Source: Butyrivibrio fibrisolvens 16/4
GTDB lineage: Bacteria; Bacillota; Clostridia; Lachnospirales; Lachnospiraceae
Direction of reading: 5' to 3'
NCBI GenBank assembly: GCA_000209815.1
Contig: FP929036.1
Location: 1,679,238-1,743,237 of the forward strand
Length of the DNA stretch: 64,000 bases
Shown: piece after piece, positions 18,627 to 29,332 of the stretch
How positions within the stretch are numbered: position 1 is the first letter of the stretch
Layout of the letters: each line of letters opens with the position of its first letter
Notes under the pieces: model-generated
The model's database searches: none
What the model was told of the DNA's origin: nothing
The model's input: the letters and a program-made list of their open reading frames with translations, nothing else
Position numbers and translations under genes: made by a program

Positions 18627-19206
18627 CGCTGAACTTAGAAAACAAAACAAATTAATGAGAGATGAGATTGCATCATTTGACAGGCAGTTCCTTTCTCAGC
18701 AAATAGTTATTAGTGTAAAAGCTCTTTTGGAATCTGATTTTAAAAGGGCTGATATTTTTTTGTGCTTTTATCCAACTGGTTCAGAGGTGAATTTACTCCC
18801 TCTTTACAAAGAACTTTTACAAGAAGGAAAACAATTATATTTTCCAATATCTCATAAAGATACTCGTCATTTAGAATTTAGAAAAGTAAGTAATTTAACA
18901 ACTGATTTTCATGAGGGCTGTTATGACATAATGGAACCAAATGTTGATTTGCCTTTATATGCCCCAAAAGAAAATACAGTAGTTTTTACTCCTGGTCTTG
19001 TATTTGACACAAATCTTAACCGATTAGGTTATGGAGCTGGTTATTACGACAGATTTTTCAATGATAATCCTAAGGTTATAAAAATCGGTCTTTGTTATAA
19101 TGTACAAATTAACAACAAAATAACTCCTAAGGAGCATGATATTCCTATGGATTTTATAGTTACTGACAGGCGCATCATAAGGAGAAGTGGTTATGACATT
19201 AATTGA
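18607..19206 (+). CDS. 5-formyltetrahydrofolate cyclo-ligase
   Basis: The enzyme converts 5-formyl-THF to 5,10-methenyl-THF using ATP. Recognisable are the N-terminal KQNKLMRDEIASFD helix, the YPTGSEVNLLPLY substrate loop, the FTPGLVFDTNLNRLGYGAGYYDRFF signature (the glycine-rich phosphate loop) and the final D-x-x-M-D-F. Length is about 199 residues. The ATG at 18607 lies inside the DUF896 gene; a TTG four codons upstream is also possible. It overlaps the proA start by 14 bases. Confidence 0.87.
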   Translation: MERSLNNAELRKQNKLMRDEIASFDRQFLSQQIVISVKALLESDFKRADIFLCFYPTGSEVNLLPLYKELLQEGKQLYFPISHKDTRHLEFRKVSNLTTDFHEGCYDIMEPNVDLPLYAPKENTVVFTPGLVFDTNLNRLGYGAGYYDRFFNDNPKVIKIGLCYNVQINNKITPKEHDIPMDFIVTDRRIIRRSGYDIN

Positions 19207-20435
19207 ACTAGCAACAAAAGCCAAAGAATCAAAATATAGAATTGCCTTATTAGCTTCAGAAACAAAAATAAAGCAATTCTTGCTGTAGCTGACGCGTTAG
19301 AAAATAATGCATCTGATATTATTAGTGCCAATGCTATTGATATGGAAAATGGCAGGAACAAGGGATTAAATCAAGGCCTCTTGGATCGATTAAAGCTTGA
19401 TGAAGCACGTATCAAAGGAATGGCAGATGGACTTAGAGTTGTTGTTGATTTAGAAGATCCAATAGGAAAAATTACTGAAGAATTCGATAGACCTAACGGA
19501 TTAAAAATCAAAAAACGTCTTGTTCCAATTGGTGTAGTAGGAGTTATATATGAAGCTAGACCTAATGTAACAGCTGATGTGTTTGGTCTTTGCTTTAAAA
19601 CAGGAAATGCTGTTATTTTAAAGGGTGGTAGCGATGCGCTAGAATCAAACAAAGCAATCGTTAAAGTAATAAAAGAAACTCTTAAAAAGAAAATCTTCCA
19701 GTTGATGCAATTACTCTAATAGAAGATACCACCAGAGAATCAACCAATCAAATGATGCGAATGAATGATTACATAGATGTTTTGATTCCTAGAGGTGGAG
19801 CTGGGCTTATAAAGTCAGTTGTAGAAAATGCCTCTGTTCCAGTTATAGAAACTGGTTCTGGCAATTGCCATATATATGTAGATTATGATGCTGATATTGA
19901 TATGGCAATAGACATAATAGATAATGCCAAGACACAACGTATAGGCGTATGTAATGCCTGTGAGTCTTTGGTTATAAATGAAAAAATAGCATCTGAATTA
20001 CTTCCAAAATTAAATACAAGATTAAAGGAAAAAGGTGTTCAGATATTTGCAGATAGTAAAGCACGAGCCTTGATGGAAGGCTCAGATGCTGCTACTGAAG
20101 AGGATTTTGGCACAGAGTATCTTGATTATATTATTTCTGTTAAGACTGTTTCAGATGTAGATGAAGCCATTGCTCATATTAATAAATATAATACAGGCCA
20201 TTCAGAATCAATTATTACTAACGATAAAGAAAATGCCGAAAAATTCCTTAGTGGAATAGATGCAGCCTGTGTTTATGTAAATGCTTCCACCAGATTTACT
20301 GATGGATTTGAATTTGGCTTTGGTGCCGAAATCGGTATTAGCACTCAAAAGCTTCATGCCAGAGGTCCTATGGGGCTTTTAGCATTAACAAGTTATAAAT
20401 ATACCATCTATGGTGATGGTCAAATTAGAAAGTAA
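19193..20435 (+). CDS. proA: Gamma-glutamyl phosphate reductase (two frameshifts)
   Basis: The second enzyme of proline synthesis reduces glutamyl-5-phosphate with NADPH. The start at 19193 follows aaggag and gives [20 protein letters not shown]. The frame is lost near 19260 and again near 19684-19693. One added A at each site restores [16 protein letters not shown] and [18 protein letters not shown], and about 414 residues, the family length. The catalytic cysteine lies in [12 protein letters not shown] and the C-terminal motif [17 protein letters not shown] is intact. Because the reconstruction is so clean, gene decay is unlikely. Confidence 0.9.
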
Positions 20436-20449
20436 GATAGGATTTTTAA

Positions 20450-21883
20450 ATGAGTATTACAGATTTATTAAACAATGCTCCAGAGCAGGAGCCAGAACGT
20501 CAATATTATTTTATTGAGGAAGCAAAGAAAATAATTGCAAAAAAAGAGCAGGAATTAGGTCGTAAGCTTACCTGTTGTGTTACTACATTTGGTTGCCAGA
20601 TGAATGCCAGAGATTCAGAGAAGCTTCTTGGTATTTTAAAGCAAATTGGATATGTAGAAACAGAAAGCGAAAACGCTGATTTTGTAATTTATAATACTTG
20701 TACTGTACGTGAAAATGCTAATAACAAGGTATATGGTCATCTTGGTATTCTTCACGGATACAAGAAAAAGAATAAGGATATGATGATTGGTCTCTGTGGA
20801 TGTATGATGCAGGAGCCTACTGTCATTGAACATCTTAAGGCTAATTACAAATTCGTAGATCTTATTTTTGGTACACACAATCTTTATAAGTTTGCAGAAT
20901 TATTTACAACAGCTCTTCTTAATAAAAAAGGTATGATTATTGACATTTGGAAGGACACAGATAAAATCGTTGAGAATCTTCCAATTTCTCGTAAATACCC
21001 ATTTAAGTCTGGTGTAAATATTAGTTTTGGCTGCAATAATTTCTGTTCTTATTGTATCGTACCTTATGTAAGAGGTCGCGAGCGTTCTAGAAAGCCTGAG
21101 GACATTGTTGCAGAGATTAAAGAGCTTGTAGCTGATGGCGTTGTAGAAGTTATGCTACTTGGCCAGAATGTAAATTCATACGGAGTAGGATTAGAGGAAA
21201 AGATCAGCTTTGCAGATCTTCTTCGAATGGTAAACGACATCGAAGGATTAAAGCGAATTCGTTTTATGACTCCACATCCAAAGGATTTATCAGATGACTT
21301 AATTGAGGCTATGGCTACTTGTGACAAGGTATGCCACCACATGCACCTTCCACTTCAGTCGGGAAGCACAGAAATCCTCAAGAAAATGAATCGTCGTTAC
21401 ACAAAGGAGCATTACCTTGGCTTGGTTGAAAAGCTTCGTGCTCGTATTCCAGATGTGGCAATCACAACAGATATTATTGTTGGTTTCCCAGGTGAAACAG
21501 AAGAAGACTTCCTTGATACTATGGATGTAGTAGACAAGGTTCATTATGATTCTGCATTTACATTCATCTATTCAAAGAGAACTGGTACACCTGCTGCAGC
21601 TATGGAAAATCAGGTTCCAGAAGATGTTGTAAAGGATAGATTCGATAGACTTCTTGCCCTCGTTCAAAAGCATGGTCATGATAAGGTAAAATCTTTAGAG
21701 GGAACTGTTCAGGAGGTTCTTGTAGAAGAGGTAAACGAGCAGGATAATACTCTTGTTTCAGGAAAGCTTGCAAATAATGTTACAGTTCATTTCCCTGGAG
21801 ATGAATCTATGATTGGAAAAATTGTCAATGTTAGGTTAAACTGTTGTAAGGGATTTTATTTTATAGGTGAAATCGCCGAATAA
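20450..21883 (+). CDS. miaB: tRNA-2-methylthio-N6-dimethylallyladenosine synthase
   Basis: This radical-SAM methylthiotransferase modifies A37 of tRNAs. The N-terminal UPF0004 domain has the cluster cysteines in TFGCQMNARDSEK, NTCTVRENA and GLCGCMMQ. The radical-SAM CxxxCxxC is in GCNNFCSYCIVPYVRGRERSR. A TRAM domain occupies the last 65 residues. Length is 477 residues, slightly long because of the N-terminal 35 residues common in Firmicutes. It is distinct from rimO further downstream. Confidence 0.95.
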   Translation: MSITDLLNNAPEQEPERQYYFIEEAKKIIAKKEQELGRKLTCCVTTFGCQMNARDSEKLLGILKQIGYVETESENADFVIYNTCTVRENANNKVYGHLGILHGYKKKNKDMMIGLCGCMMQEPTVIEHLKANYKFVDLIFGTHNLYKFAELFTTALLNKKGMIIDIWKDTDKIVENLPISRKYPFKSGVNISFGCNNFCSYCIVPYVRGRERSRKPEDIVAEIKELVADGVVEVMLLGQNVNSYGVGLEEKISFADLLRMVNDIEGLKRIRFMTPHPKDLSDDLIEAMATCDKVCHHMHLPLQSGSTEILKKMNRRYTKEHYLGLVEKLRARIPDVAITTDIIVGFPGETEEDFLDTMDVVDKVHYDSAFTFIYSKRTGTPAAAMENQVPEDVVKDRFDRLLALVQKHGHDKVKSLEGTVQEVLVEEVNEQDNTLVSGKLANNVTVHFPGDESMIGKIVNVRLNCCKGFYFIGEIAE

Positions 21884-21907
21884 TATAACTTACAAGGGGG
21901 AGAGTGT

Positions 21908-22525
21908 ATGTTTGCTTATGTTCGCGGCACACTTTCAGATATTGATGAAAATATTGTTATAGTAGAGAATAATGGAGTGGGCTATTGCTTAAGCTCATCT
22001 ATGAACACTATCAGGCAGTTGCCTGCAATCGGTTCAGAGGTAAAGCTTAATACAAAGCTCATTCCAAAAGAGGATTCTCTTACTTTATATGGATTTTATG
22101 ATAAGGAGGAGCTTAAGATGTTTGAGCTTCTTCTTTCAGTTAGTGGCATTGGACCAAAGGGGGCTCTTGCTATCCTTAGTTCTATGACTGTTAGCGACAT
22201 TCAGTTTGCTGTGGCAGGTGAGGATGCAAAGGCTTTTGCTGCCTGCCCTGGTATTGGTAAAAAGACAGCCGAAAGAGCTATTATCGATCTCAAGGACAAG
22301 GTAGATATTATTGGTGCATTTGAAGCTAAGATTACTTCAGACTTATCAGGAAAGAAGAGTGCTTCTCCTGGAATTTCTGTTAAGGAAGAAGTATTAGAGG
22401 CCTTAGTTGCACTTGGATATTCGGCTAGCAATGCAGCTCGTGCATTAGATAAAATGGCAATCACAGAATCCACTACAACAGAGCAGCTTTTAGGTGACAC
22501 CTTAAAACAGATGTCATTCTTATAA
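21908..22525 (+). CDS. ruvA: Holliday junction helicase subunit RuvA
   Basis: RuvA binds four-way junctions and loads RuvB. Residues 1-62 form the OB fold (MFAYVRGTLSDID). Two helix-hairpin-helix motifs follow (LLSVSGIGPKGALAIL and ACPGIGKKTAERAIIDLK). The C-terminal three-helix domain that touches RuvB is at about 155-205. Length is 205 residues. ruvB starts 15 bases downstream. Confidence 0.96.
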   Translation: MFAYVRGTLSDIDENIVIVENNGVGYCLSSSMNTIRQLPAIGSEVKLNTKLIPKEDSLTLYGFYDKEELKMFELLLSVSGIGPKGALAILSSMTVSDIQFAVAGEDAKAFAACPGIGKKTAERAIIDLKDKVDIIGAFEAKITSDLSGKKSASPGISVKEEVLEALVALGYSASNAARALDKMAITESTTTEQLLGDTLKQMSFL

Positions 22526-22540
22526 TTCAGGGAGTTTACA

Positions 22541-23554
22541 ATGTTATCTAATAAACAAATCACATCAACAATAGCAAGTCATGAAGATCTTGTTAATGAT
22601 AATGCCCTTAGACCAAAGTCTTTTGATGGTTACATCGGTCAGACTAAGGTTAAGGAAAATATGAAAATATATATTGAGGCTGCCAAGAATCGTGGGGATG
22701 CTTTGGATCACGTTCTATTATATGGCCCTCCAGGACTTGGAAAAACCACATTAGCTGGAATAGTTGCAGGAGAGATGGGCTCAAATATAAAGGTTACTTC
22801 AGGCCCAGCTATTACTATTCCTGGTGAGATAGTAGCTGTTCTTATGACACTAAAGGATGGAGATATTTTATTTATTGATGAAATCCATCGTTTGTCAAAA
22901 CCTGTTGAAGAAACCTTGTATTCAGCTATGGAAGATTTTGCAGTAGATATCGTAATGGGCAAAGATACTACTGCACGTTCTATTCATACAAAACTTCCAC
23001 GTTTTACATTAATAGGTGCCACTACACGACCTGGTTTGCTTTCTGCACCTCTTAGAGATCGTTTTGGTATCATTGGTCATATGGATTATTACACTCCAGA
23101 AGAGCTTTCTACAATTGTTACAGCATCAGCTGCTAAACTTAATGCACCTATTGATTATGAGGGAGCATATCAGATAGCACTTCGTTCCAGAGGGACACCT
23201 CGACTTGCTAATAGATACCTTAAACGTGTTAGAGATTATGCAGAAGTTCGCTACGATGGAGCAATCACTAAAGAAGTAGCATCAGCTACACTTGATTCTC
23301 TTGAAGTAGATACATTAGGCCTTGATTATAACGACAGAAGCATTCTTTTAGCTATAATAGAGCGTTTCGGCGGTGGTCCTGTGGGACTAGATAATTTGGC
23401 GGCTACTGTAGGCGAGGATTCCGGCACAATCGAGGATGTATATGAACCATATTTATTACAACATGGCCTTATCATTCGTACTCCAAAGGGTAGAGTAGCT
23501 ACAAAGCTAGCATACGAGCATTTTAATATGCCTGTACCAGAAAATGTTATATAG
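22541..23554 (+). CDS. ruvB: Holliday junction helicase ATPase RuvB
   Basis: This AAA+ motor drives branch migration. Walker A is GPPGLGKTT, Walker B FIDEIHRL, sensor 1 GATTRPG, and the arginine-finger and winged-helix segment is [21 protein letters not shown] split over the domain boundary. Length is 337 residues. It forms an operon with ruvA; a separate promoter for zapA begins right after it. Confidence 0.96.
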   Translation: MLSNKQITSTIASHEDLVNDNALRPKSFDGYIGQTKVKENMKIYIEAAKNRGDALDHVLLYGPPGLGKTTLAGIVAGEMGSNIKVTSGPAITIPGEIVAVLMTLKDGDILFIDEIHRLSKPVEETLYSAMEDFAVDIVMGKDTTARSIHTKLPRFTLIGATTRPGLLSAPLRDRFGIIGHMDYYTPEELSTIVTASAAKLNAPIDYEGAYQIALRSRGTPRLANRYLKRVRDYAEVRYDGAITKEVASATLDSLEVDTLGLDYNDRSILLAIIERFGGGPVGLDNLAATVGEDSGTIEDVYEPYLLQHGLIIRTPKGRVATKLAYEHFNMPVPENVI

Positions 23555-23569
23555 ACTACCCCAAAATAC

Positions 23570-23598
23570 TTGTTTTTAAGCCTAAATATATATATAAT
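23570..23598 (+). promoter_or_regulatory. Sigma-A-type promoter for zapA
   Basis: TTGTTT (23570-23575), 17-base spacer, TATAAT (23593-23598). It lies between ruvB and zapA, 31 bases before the chosen zapA start. Confidence 0.5.
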
Positions 23599-23629
23599 TA
23601 AATTTGAAATTCTGACGGGAGGATGCGTT

Positions 23630-24055
23630 ATGGTTTCCGAGAAAAGCGCAAAGGTGCTTATAGGCGGAAAAGTATATACGTTAAGTGGTTATGAGGAGGA
23701 AGAATACCTCCAAAGAGTAGCCAATTACATCAATGCTAAGCTCGATGAGTTTAATTCCATTGATGATTACAAGCGTATTTCAGCTGACCTTAAAGCAACA
23801 TTATTAGAGCTGAATATTGCTGATGACTACTTCAAGGCCAAAACACAGGTAGAATCCCTTGAATCAGATTTAGAAATCAGAGATAAAGAAATCTATAATC
23901 TTAAGCATGATTTGATTTCAGCTCAGCTTAAAACAGAAACATTAGAAGAGACAATTTCAAAGCTTGAAAGGGAGAACAAAGAGCTCCTTCTTCAAAAGAC
24001 AAAGCTTGAGGCTTCTCTAGAGGATGCTCTTCTAGGTTCGGTATCAGATGTTTAA
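23630..24055 (+). CDS. zapA: Cell division protein ZapA with a long coiled coil
   Basis: The N-terminal 60 residues match ZapA (SAKVLIGGKVYTLSGYEEEEYLQRVANYIN), which crosslinks FtsZ filaments. The rest, about 75 residues, is a charged coiled coil with heptads (SLESDLEIRDKEIYNLKHDL). The ATG at 23630 follows a gggagg ribosome site; an in-frame TTG upstream at 23570 overlaps the promoter and is rejected. Length is 141 residues, longer than Bacillus ZapA (about 85). A terminator follows. Confidence 0.85.
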   Translation: MVSEKSAKVLIGGKVYTLSGYEEEEYLQRVANYINAKLDEFNSIDDYKRISADLKATLLELNIADDYFKAKTQVESLESDLEIRDKEIYNLKHDLISAQLKTETLEETISKLERENKELLLQKTKLEASLEDALLGSVSDV

Positions 24056-24057
24056 TT

Positions 24058-24090
24058 TTGAGTCCCTTTTATATGGGACTCATTTTTATT
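24058..24090 (+). terminator. Rho-independent terminator after zapA
   Basis: The stem gagtccc / gggactc (24060-24066 and 24075-24081) with an 8-base loop is followed by atttttattt. Confidence 0.82.
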
Positions 24091-24113
24091 TCAAAATAAT
24101 ATAAAGGATTAAT

Positions 24114-26214
24114 ATGAACGAATTAGAATTACTTTCACCAGCAGGTGATTTACAAATTTTCAAAGCCGTTATAGATGCAGGAGCAGATGCAGTTTATTTT
24201 GGAGGAGATTTATTTGGCGCTAGGGCTTACGCTAAAAATTTCACTATAGAAGAGGCTGCTGAAGCTATTAAATATGCTCATTTACACGGCAAAAAAGCAT
24301 ATTTAACAGTTAATACATTATTAAAGAATCCTGAAATAGAAGGGGACTTATATAATTATCTTCGAGCTTACGTTGAAAATGGTATAGATGCTTTCATTGT
24401 TCAGGATTTTGGAGTTTTTAATTTTATTAGAGAATACTTTCCAGATACTCATATTCACGTCAGCACCCAGGTTAGCACTTGTACTAGCTATGGCGCAAAA
24501 TTCTTAGAGGAACTAGGTGCTGCTAGAATTGTTACTGCTCGTGAAATATCCTGTAAAGAAATAGCTGAAATACATAAGGAGTGTCCGGATCTTGAAATAG
24601 AAAGCTTTATTCACGGTGCTCTTTGTGTTTGCTATTCAGGCCAGTGTCTAATGTCATCTATATTAGGAGGCCGCTCAGGAAACAGAGGTCGATGCGCTCA
24701 GCCTTGTCGCCTTCCTTACGAAGCATTTGATGGCACTGGCAAAAAGCTTAACAAACAGGGTAACTATATTCTTTCTCCAAAGGATTTTTGTACAATAGAG
24801 CACCTACCTGAAATGATTGAGTCAGGAGTTATGTCTTTCAAAATAGAAGGTCGTATGAAGCAACTTTCATACGCAACTGGTGTTGTCAGTGTTTACAGAC
24901 ATTATCTAGATGAATATTTGTATAAAGGTAGCAGGAATTATTCTGTTTCACCTGCAGATATTCAAAAGCTATTGGATTATGGAAATAGAAGCGGATTTAC
25001 AGATCTTTATTTACATAAGCATAATGGACCAGAAATGATTACATTTGAGGCTCCATCTCATACCAAAGCAGAAACAGAAATAGCTTACAGTCATTCTTCA
25101 AAAATAAAGGTGGATTGTAAGGTAAGTGCATTACTTGGAAAAGAATTTTCTATTCGTTTTTACGATAATGATGGTCACGAAGGTGCAGCTTTAGGAAATA
25201 TTATAGAAAGCGCAAGCAAAAAGCCTGCTACAAAGGAAGATATTGAAAAGGCAGTTTCAGGACTTGGAAATACACCTTTTGAATTGGATAAATTAATGAT
25301 AGATTTTGATGACGATATTTTCCTTCCTGTTTCTGTAATTAAAAATGCCAGAAGAGAGGCCATCGAAAAACTTTTAAATAGTATTTCAGGTGATGATAAA
25401 GGAAAAAGGGTAAATGAGTTTAATAAACTTGTATTTTCAGGAAATATTTCACAACCTACAGCTACTTTTATCACCGTATCTACAATAGATCAGTTAAAAG
25501 CGGCTTTGGAATTTAGTTTTGTAGATTCAATAGCTGTTCCTTTAAAGCTTTTTGATGAAGCAAAACAATTATTCAAGAAAGATATATATATTTATCTACC
25601 ACCTGTTTTACGACTTGAATATTCCAATATTAAAATTCCTGAAGATGCTGCGGGAGTTATTGCTGCATCTTTTGATGAGCTTGGATTATTACATGATTTA
25701 GATTATCCATTTGATAAAGTTATTTTAGATTATAGGCTATATACCTTTAATAATCGAAGTCTAAAAAGCTTTAGAGAATTAGGACTGAGCAAGGACTGTA
25801 TTTCCTACGAACTTTCATTGAAAGAACTAAAACACAGAGATAATCGTAATTCTCAAATGATAATCTATAGCCGAATACCAATGATGATTACGGCAAATTG
25901 TACAATCAAAAACACAAAAGGATGCCAGAAAATAATGATTTGATTACATTGGTGGATAGAAAAACGAAAGTCACTTTGTTAAATGTAATTGTGATTATTG
26001 CTACAATACAATTTACAACAGTAAAAAATATATTGCTTTCGATTTAAAAAATGATTTGATGGAGCTTGGAGTAAAAGAATTCAGAATGGATTTCACCCTG
26101 GAGGATTACAATGAAACACAGGAGATACTTCGTATATACGATAGTATTTTCAATAAAAATCAAAGCACATCAATAAAAGAAGACTATACCAAAGGACATT
26201 TAAAAGAGGCGTAG
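24114..26214 (+). CDS. U32-family peptidase / RlhA-type protein (frameshifted near the 3' end)
   Basis: The N-terminal part carries the U32 signature: ELLSPAGDLQIFKAVIDAGADAV (shortened), VSTQVSTCTSYGA, and the cysteine-rich ESFIHGALCVCYSGQCLMSS with GRSGNRGRCAQPCRLPY, which probably holds an Fe-S cluster. Members such as RlhA act in tRNA or rRNA hydroxylation rather than proteolysis. The frame breaks at 25929-25932 and 25960-25964. One A added at each restores a cysteine-rich C-terminus (CNCDYCYNTIYNSKKY) ending at 26214, giving about 700 residues, the size of the long clostridial form. The stop is six bases before the next gene. Confidence 0.82.
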
Positions 26215-26220
26215 AATAAA

Positions 26221-27555
26221 GTGGTTAGTGTAATTACCTCATTTTCAAGAATAACGATTCTTTCATACATTCTAATATTTACAATCATTGATTTGGCACT
26301 TATCTTTGAGCCCAAATTAAATGATGTTGTTGCTGGCATACTTACCACCATTCAATCTGTAATGGTGGTATTGTTTCTTTGCAATGGGGCAGCTGTACTA
26401 TATTTCTCAAAAGGTGATTCTAATATAATTTTATATACTGCTTTTCAGTTGGTATTCTTTATAGCCCTTGCAATTGTTTTAAATAAATTATTTATTCCGG
26501 CTTCGCCTGCACTTACAAATAACATTCTTTTATTGCTATCTTTCGGTTTTATTACTATCGAAAGACTAAATTTGGATAAATCTGTTAAGCAGCTGATTTA
26601 TGCTATAGTTTCCCTTTTTATTACCACTATAGTTATATTAATAATTAGAGAAATATCAGATATATCACGGTTTCTATTTGTATTTGCCATAATAGGAGCT
26701 TTATCTTTAATTGCAATTACATTAGCTGGAAACATTGAATATGGAGCAAGATTATCTTTTAACATCTTAGGCATTAGAATTCAACCAAGTGAATTGGTCA
26801 AGCTTTCATTCATATTCTTTCTTGCAGGATGTATAGTAAAATACAGGGACTTTAAGGGGTACCTTTTTTCTACAATAGGCGCACTTGTGCATGTTTTAAT
26901 TCTTGTTCATTCAAAGGATTTAGGAACAGCACTTATTTTTATGGCTACTTTTGTATTTCTTACATTTATAGCCTACAAAAACTATATTCTTTTGGCTTTG
27001 GAAATTGGTTTAGGTTTGATTGGTGGAATCGTTGCTTATAACACTTTTCCTCATATTCGAACCAGATTTATAGCCTGGTCAGACCCACTTTCTGTTGTGG
27101 ACGATAAGGGCTATCAGATATCACAATCTTTGTTTGCCATTGGTACGGGCAGCTGGTTTGGTTCAGGCCTTAATAAGGGAATGCCCACAAAAATCCCTGT
27201 AGTAACAAACGATTTTATTTTCGCTGCCATATCAGAGGAGATGGGAGCTATTGTAGCTATATGTCTTATCTTGATTTATATGTGTACCAGCATTTGTTTT
27301 TTCAATGTAGCTTTTAAATGTCATAATAGCTTTTATATGCTTGTTGTCAGTGGTATTGCTGTTGATTTTTCTTTACAGACAATTTTAAACATTGGTGGGG
27401 TTATTAAATTTATTCCATCAACCGGTGTAACTCTTCCCTTTATCAGTTATGGTGGAAGTTCATTATTATCTATGTTTTTAGCATTTTTTATAGCTCAATG
27501 TTCGGACGGATTATGGCGACCAATGAAAGGCAGCAGAAAATATCATGAAGAATAG
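26221..27555 (+). CDS. FtsW/RodA/SpoVE (SEDS) peptidoglycan glycosyltransferase
   Basis: This 444-residue membrane protein has about ten or more helices and a GTG start. SEDS motifs are visible: QPSELVKLSFIFFLA, the SKDLGTALIF loop, GSGLNKGMPTKIPVVTNDFIFAAISEEMG (the long extracellular segment, shown in part) and PFISYGGSSLL. SEDS proteins polymerise lipid II together with a class B PBP, which is the next gene and overlaps by 11 bases. The N-terminal 120 residues of extra helices resemble the actinobacterial/clostridial RodA paired with PbpA. I do not assign it to division, elongation or sporulation. Confidence 0.88.
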   Translation: MVSVITSFSRITILSYILIFTIIDLALIFEPKLNDVVAGILTTIQSVMVVLFLCNGAAVLYFSKGDSNIILYTAFQLVFFIALAIVLNKLFIPASPALTNNILLLLSFGFITIERLNLDKSVKQLIYAIVSLFITTIVILIIREISDISRFLFVFAIIGALSLIAITLAGNIEYGARLSFNILGIRIQPSELVKLSFIFFLAGCIVKYRDFKGYLFSTIGALVHVLILVHSKDLGTALIFMATFVFLTFIAYKNYILLALEIGLGLIGGIVAYNTFPHIRTRFIAWSDPLSVVDDKGYQISQSLFAIGTGSWFGSGLNKGMPTKIPVVTNDFIFAAISEEMGAIVAICLILIYMCTSICFFNVAFKCHNSFYMLVVSGIAVDFSLQTILNIGGVIKFIPSTGVTLPFISYGGSSLLSMFLAFFIAQCSDGLWRPMKGSRKYHEE

Positions 27556-28975
27556 CAATAATAAAAATTCAATACGCAAAGAAATATACGTAACAGCGGT
27601 TTTATTTGGAATTTTGTTTATGGCAATGATTGTATACTTGGCACGCTTTCTTATAGTGGATTCCAAAACTTTTATTTACAATTCCTATAATTCGCGTTTT
27701 TCTGTATTCGCTGATGATATTACTCGCGGGGACATATATACAGCTGATAATGTAACCATTGCAACAACTTCAAAGGATGAAGAAGGAAACGAAGTTAGAG
27801 TATATCCAGATGATAGATTGTTTTCCCATGCTGTAGGCTATGTGGGCCATGGTATGGCAGGCCTGGAAGCCAGCTATTCCTTTGATTTACTTACTTCTCA
27901 TATTTATCTTAAGGATCAAATAAATAACAGTCTTACTGGACAAAAAAGTATGGGAGATAGTTTGTATACTACCTTTGATTACGATACCCAGAAGGCTGCT
28001 TATGAAGGCTTGGGAATGTTTGATGGAGCAGTGATTGCAATAGAGCCCAAAACCGGTAAAATCGTCGCTATGGTATCCAAACCAGATTATAATCCAAATA
28101 CTATTGATAAATATTGGGATGATATAAATGATGAGGAAAAAAGTGACTCAGCACTTTTAAATAGAGCAACAAACGGGGCTTATCCTCCAGGATCAACCTT
28201 TAAAATTGTTACTACATTAGCTTATCTAAGAGATGGTAATTCAGCATCTGATTTTTCTTATAAATGTAGTGGAAAAATCAATTTGGATGATTATACAATT
28301 CATTGTAGTGGTCACAAATCCCATGGTCAGGAAGATTTGCTAAAGGCATTTTCAAATTCCTGCAACAGCGCCTATGCCTACATGGGAACCAATATCGATA
28401 GGGATTCTTTTATATCTACATCAGAGGATTTGCTATTTAATAAACCGCTTCCAACATTACTAAAGGGTACAAAAGCTTCTAAATTAACGATTGATAATTC
28501 AACAAAGGAGAGTATTGTTGCACAAACTGCTATAGGCCAGGGGCGGACAACAGTATCACCTCTTCATATGTGCATGTTGGTCTCTGCTATAGCAAATGGC
28601 GGAGAATTAATGGAACCTTACTTAGTAGACAGAATAATTAGCGCAGATGACAAAATAGTTTCACAGACAGAACCTGTAAGCTATGGTACAATAATGTCTG
28701 CAGAAGAGGTTTCGCTATTACAAGAGTATATGGAGGCTGTTGTAATGGATGGAACTGCTGATTCGGTTGATTTTGGCGATTTAAATGTATATGGTAAAAC
28801 TGGTACAGCCGAATATACCGAAAACAAAAAAATCACACATTCCTGGTTTGTTGGTTTTGCCTCAGATGATAAAGGAAATAAACTTGCAGTCGCAGTTATT
28901 ATGGAGGGAGCAGGCTATGGTAGCAAATATGCCGCCCCTTTGGCAGCCAAAGTTTTTAACGCTTATTACAAATAA
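27545..28975 (+). CDS. Class B penicillin-binding protein (PbpA/FtsI-like transpeptidase)
   Basis: The protein has an N-terminal membrane anchor (residues about 12-36) and a short dimerisation domain, then a transpeptidase domain. The active-site motifs are PPGSTFKIV (S-x-x-K), SNSCNSAY (S-x-N) and YGKTGTAEY (K-T-G). At 476 residues it is the compact PbpA type without PASTA repeats. It crosslinks wall strands made by the SEDS partner upstream. The operon ends here; rpmB has its own promoter. Confidence 0.9.
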   Translation: MKNSNNKNSIRKEIYVTAVLFGILFMAMIVYLARFLIVDSKTFIYNSYNSRFSVFADDITRGDIYTADNVTIATTSKDEEGNEVRVYPDDRLFSHAVGYVGHGMAGLEASYSFDLLTSHIYLKDQINNSLTGQKSMGDSLYTTFDYDTQKAAYEGLGMFDGAVIAIEPKTGKIVAMVSKPDYNPNTIDKYWDDINDEEKSDSALLNRATNGAYPPGSTFKIVTTLAYLRDGNSASDFSYKCSGKINLDDYTIHCSGHKSHGQEDLLKAFSNSCNSAYAYMGTNIDRDSFISTSEDLLFNKPLPTLLKGTKASKLTIDNSTKESIVAQTAIGQGRTTVSPLHMCMLVSAIANGGELMEPYLVDRIISADDKIVSQTEPVSYGTIMSAEEVSLLQEYMEAVVMDGTADSVDFGDLNVYGKTGTAEYTENKKITHSWFVGFASDDKGNKLAVAVIMEGAGYGSKYAAPLAAKVFNAYYK

Positions 28976-29007
28976 TAAGAATTAAAAATTAAATTAGGAA
29001 AAAAAGA

Positions 29008-29036
29008 TTGCAATTTAGAGATTGCTTTGCTATAAT
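29008..29036 (+). promoter_or_regulatory. Strong sigma-A promoter of rpmB
   Basis: TTGCAA (29008-29013), 17-base spacer, TATAAT (29031-29036) preceded by TGC, an extended -10. It lies 60 bases ahead of rpmB, as expected for a ribosomal protein gene. Confidence 0.75.
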
Positions 29037-29096
29037 CCATTTGTTGCGTAATCACGCACACTTGGTTTTTGAAATAATTTACAAGGAGGTGCAATC

Positions 29097-29282
29097 ATGG
29101 CAAAATGTGCAGTTTGTGGAAAAGGCGCTCATTTCGGTAACAATGTGAGCCATTCTCATAGAAGATCCAATCATATGTGGAAGTCTAATGTGAAGTCCGT
29201 TAAGTGTAATGTGAATGGAACACCTAAGAAGTTATATGTATGTACTTCTTGTTTACGTTCTGGCAAGGTTGAGCGTGCTTAA
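29097..29282 (+). CDS. rpmB: 50S ribosomal protein L28, zinc-binding form
   Basis: The 61-residue protein has the L28 core GNNVSHSHRRSNHMWKSNVK and two C-x-x-C pairs, CAVC near the N-terminus and CTSC near the end, so it is the zinc-ribbon (C+) form. The ribosome site is aaggaggtg. It is monocistronic: a strong promoter lies upstream and a terminator right behind it. The asp23-fakA-recG genes follow, as in B. subtilis. Confidence 0.96.
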   Translation: MAKCAVCGKGAHFGNNVSHSHRRSNHMWKSNVKSVKCNVNGTPKKLYVCTSCLRSGKVERA

Positions 29283-29300
29283 TCTTACATGACACGATAT

Positions 29301-29332
29301 TGAAAGTCACTCGAAAGGGTGACTTTTTTATT
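29301..29332 (+). terminator. Rho-independent terminator after rpmB
   Basis: The stem aaagtcac / gtgacttt around cgaaag is followed by a T run. Confidence 0.85.
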
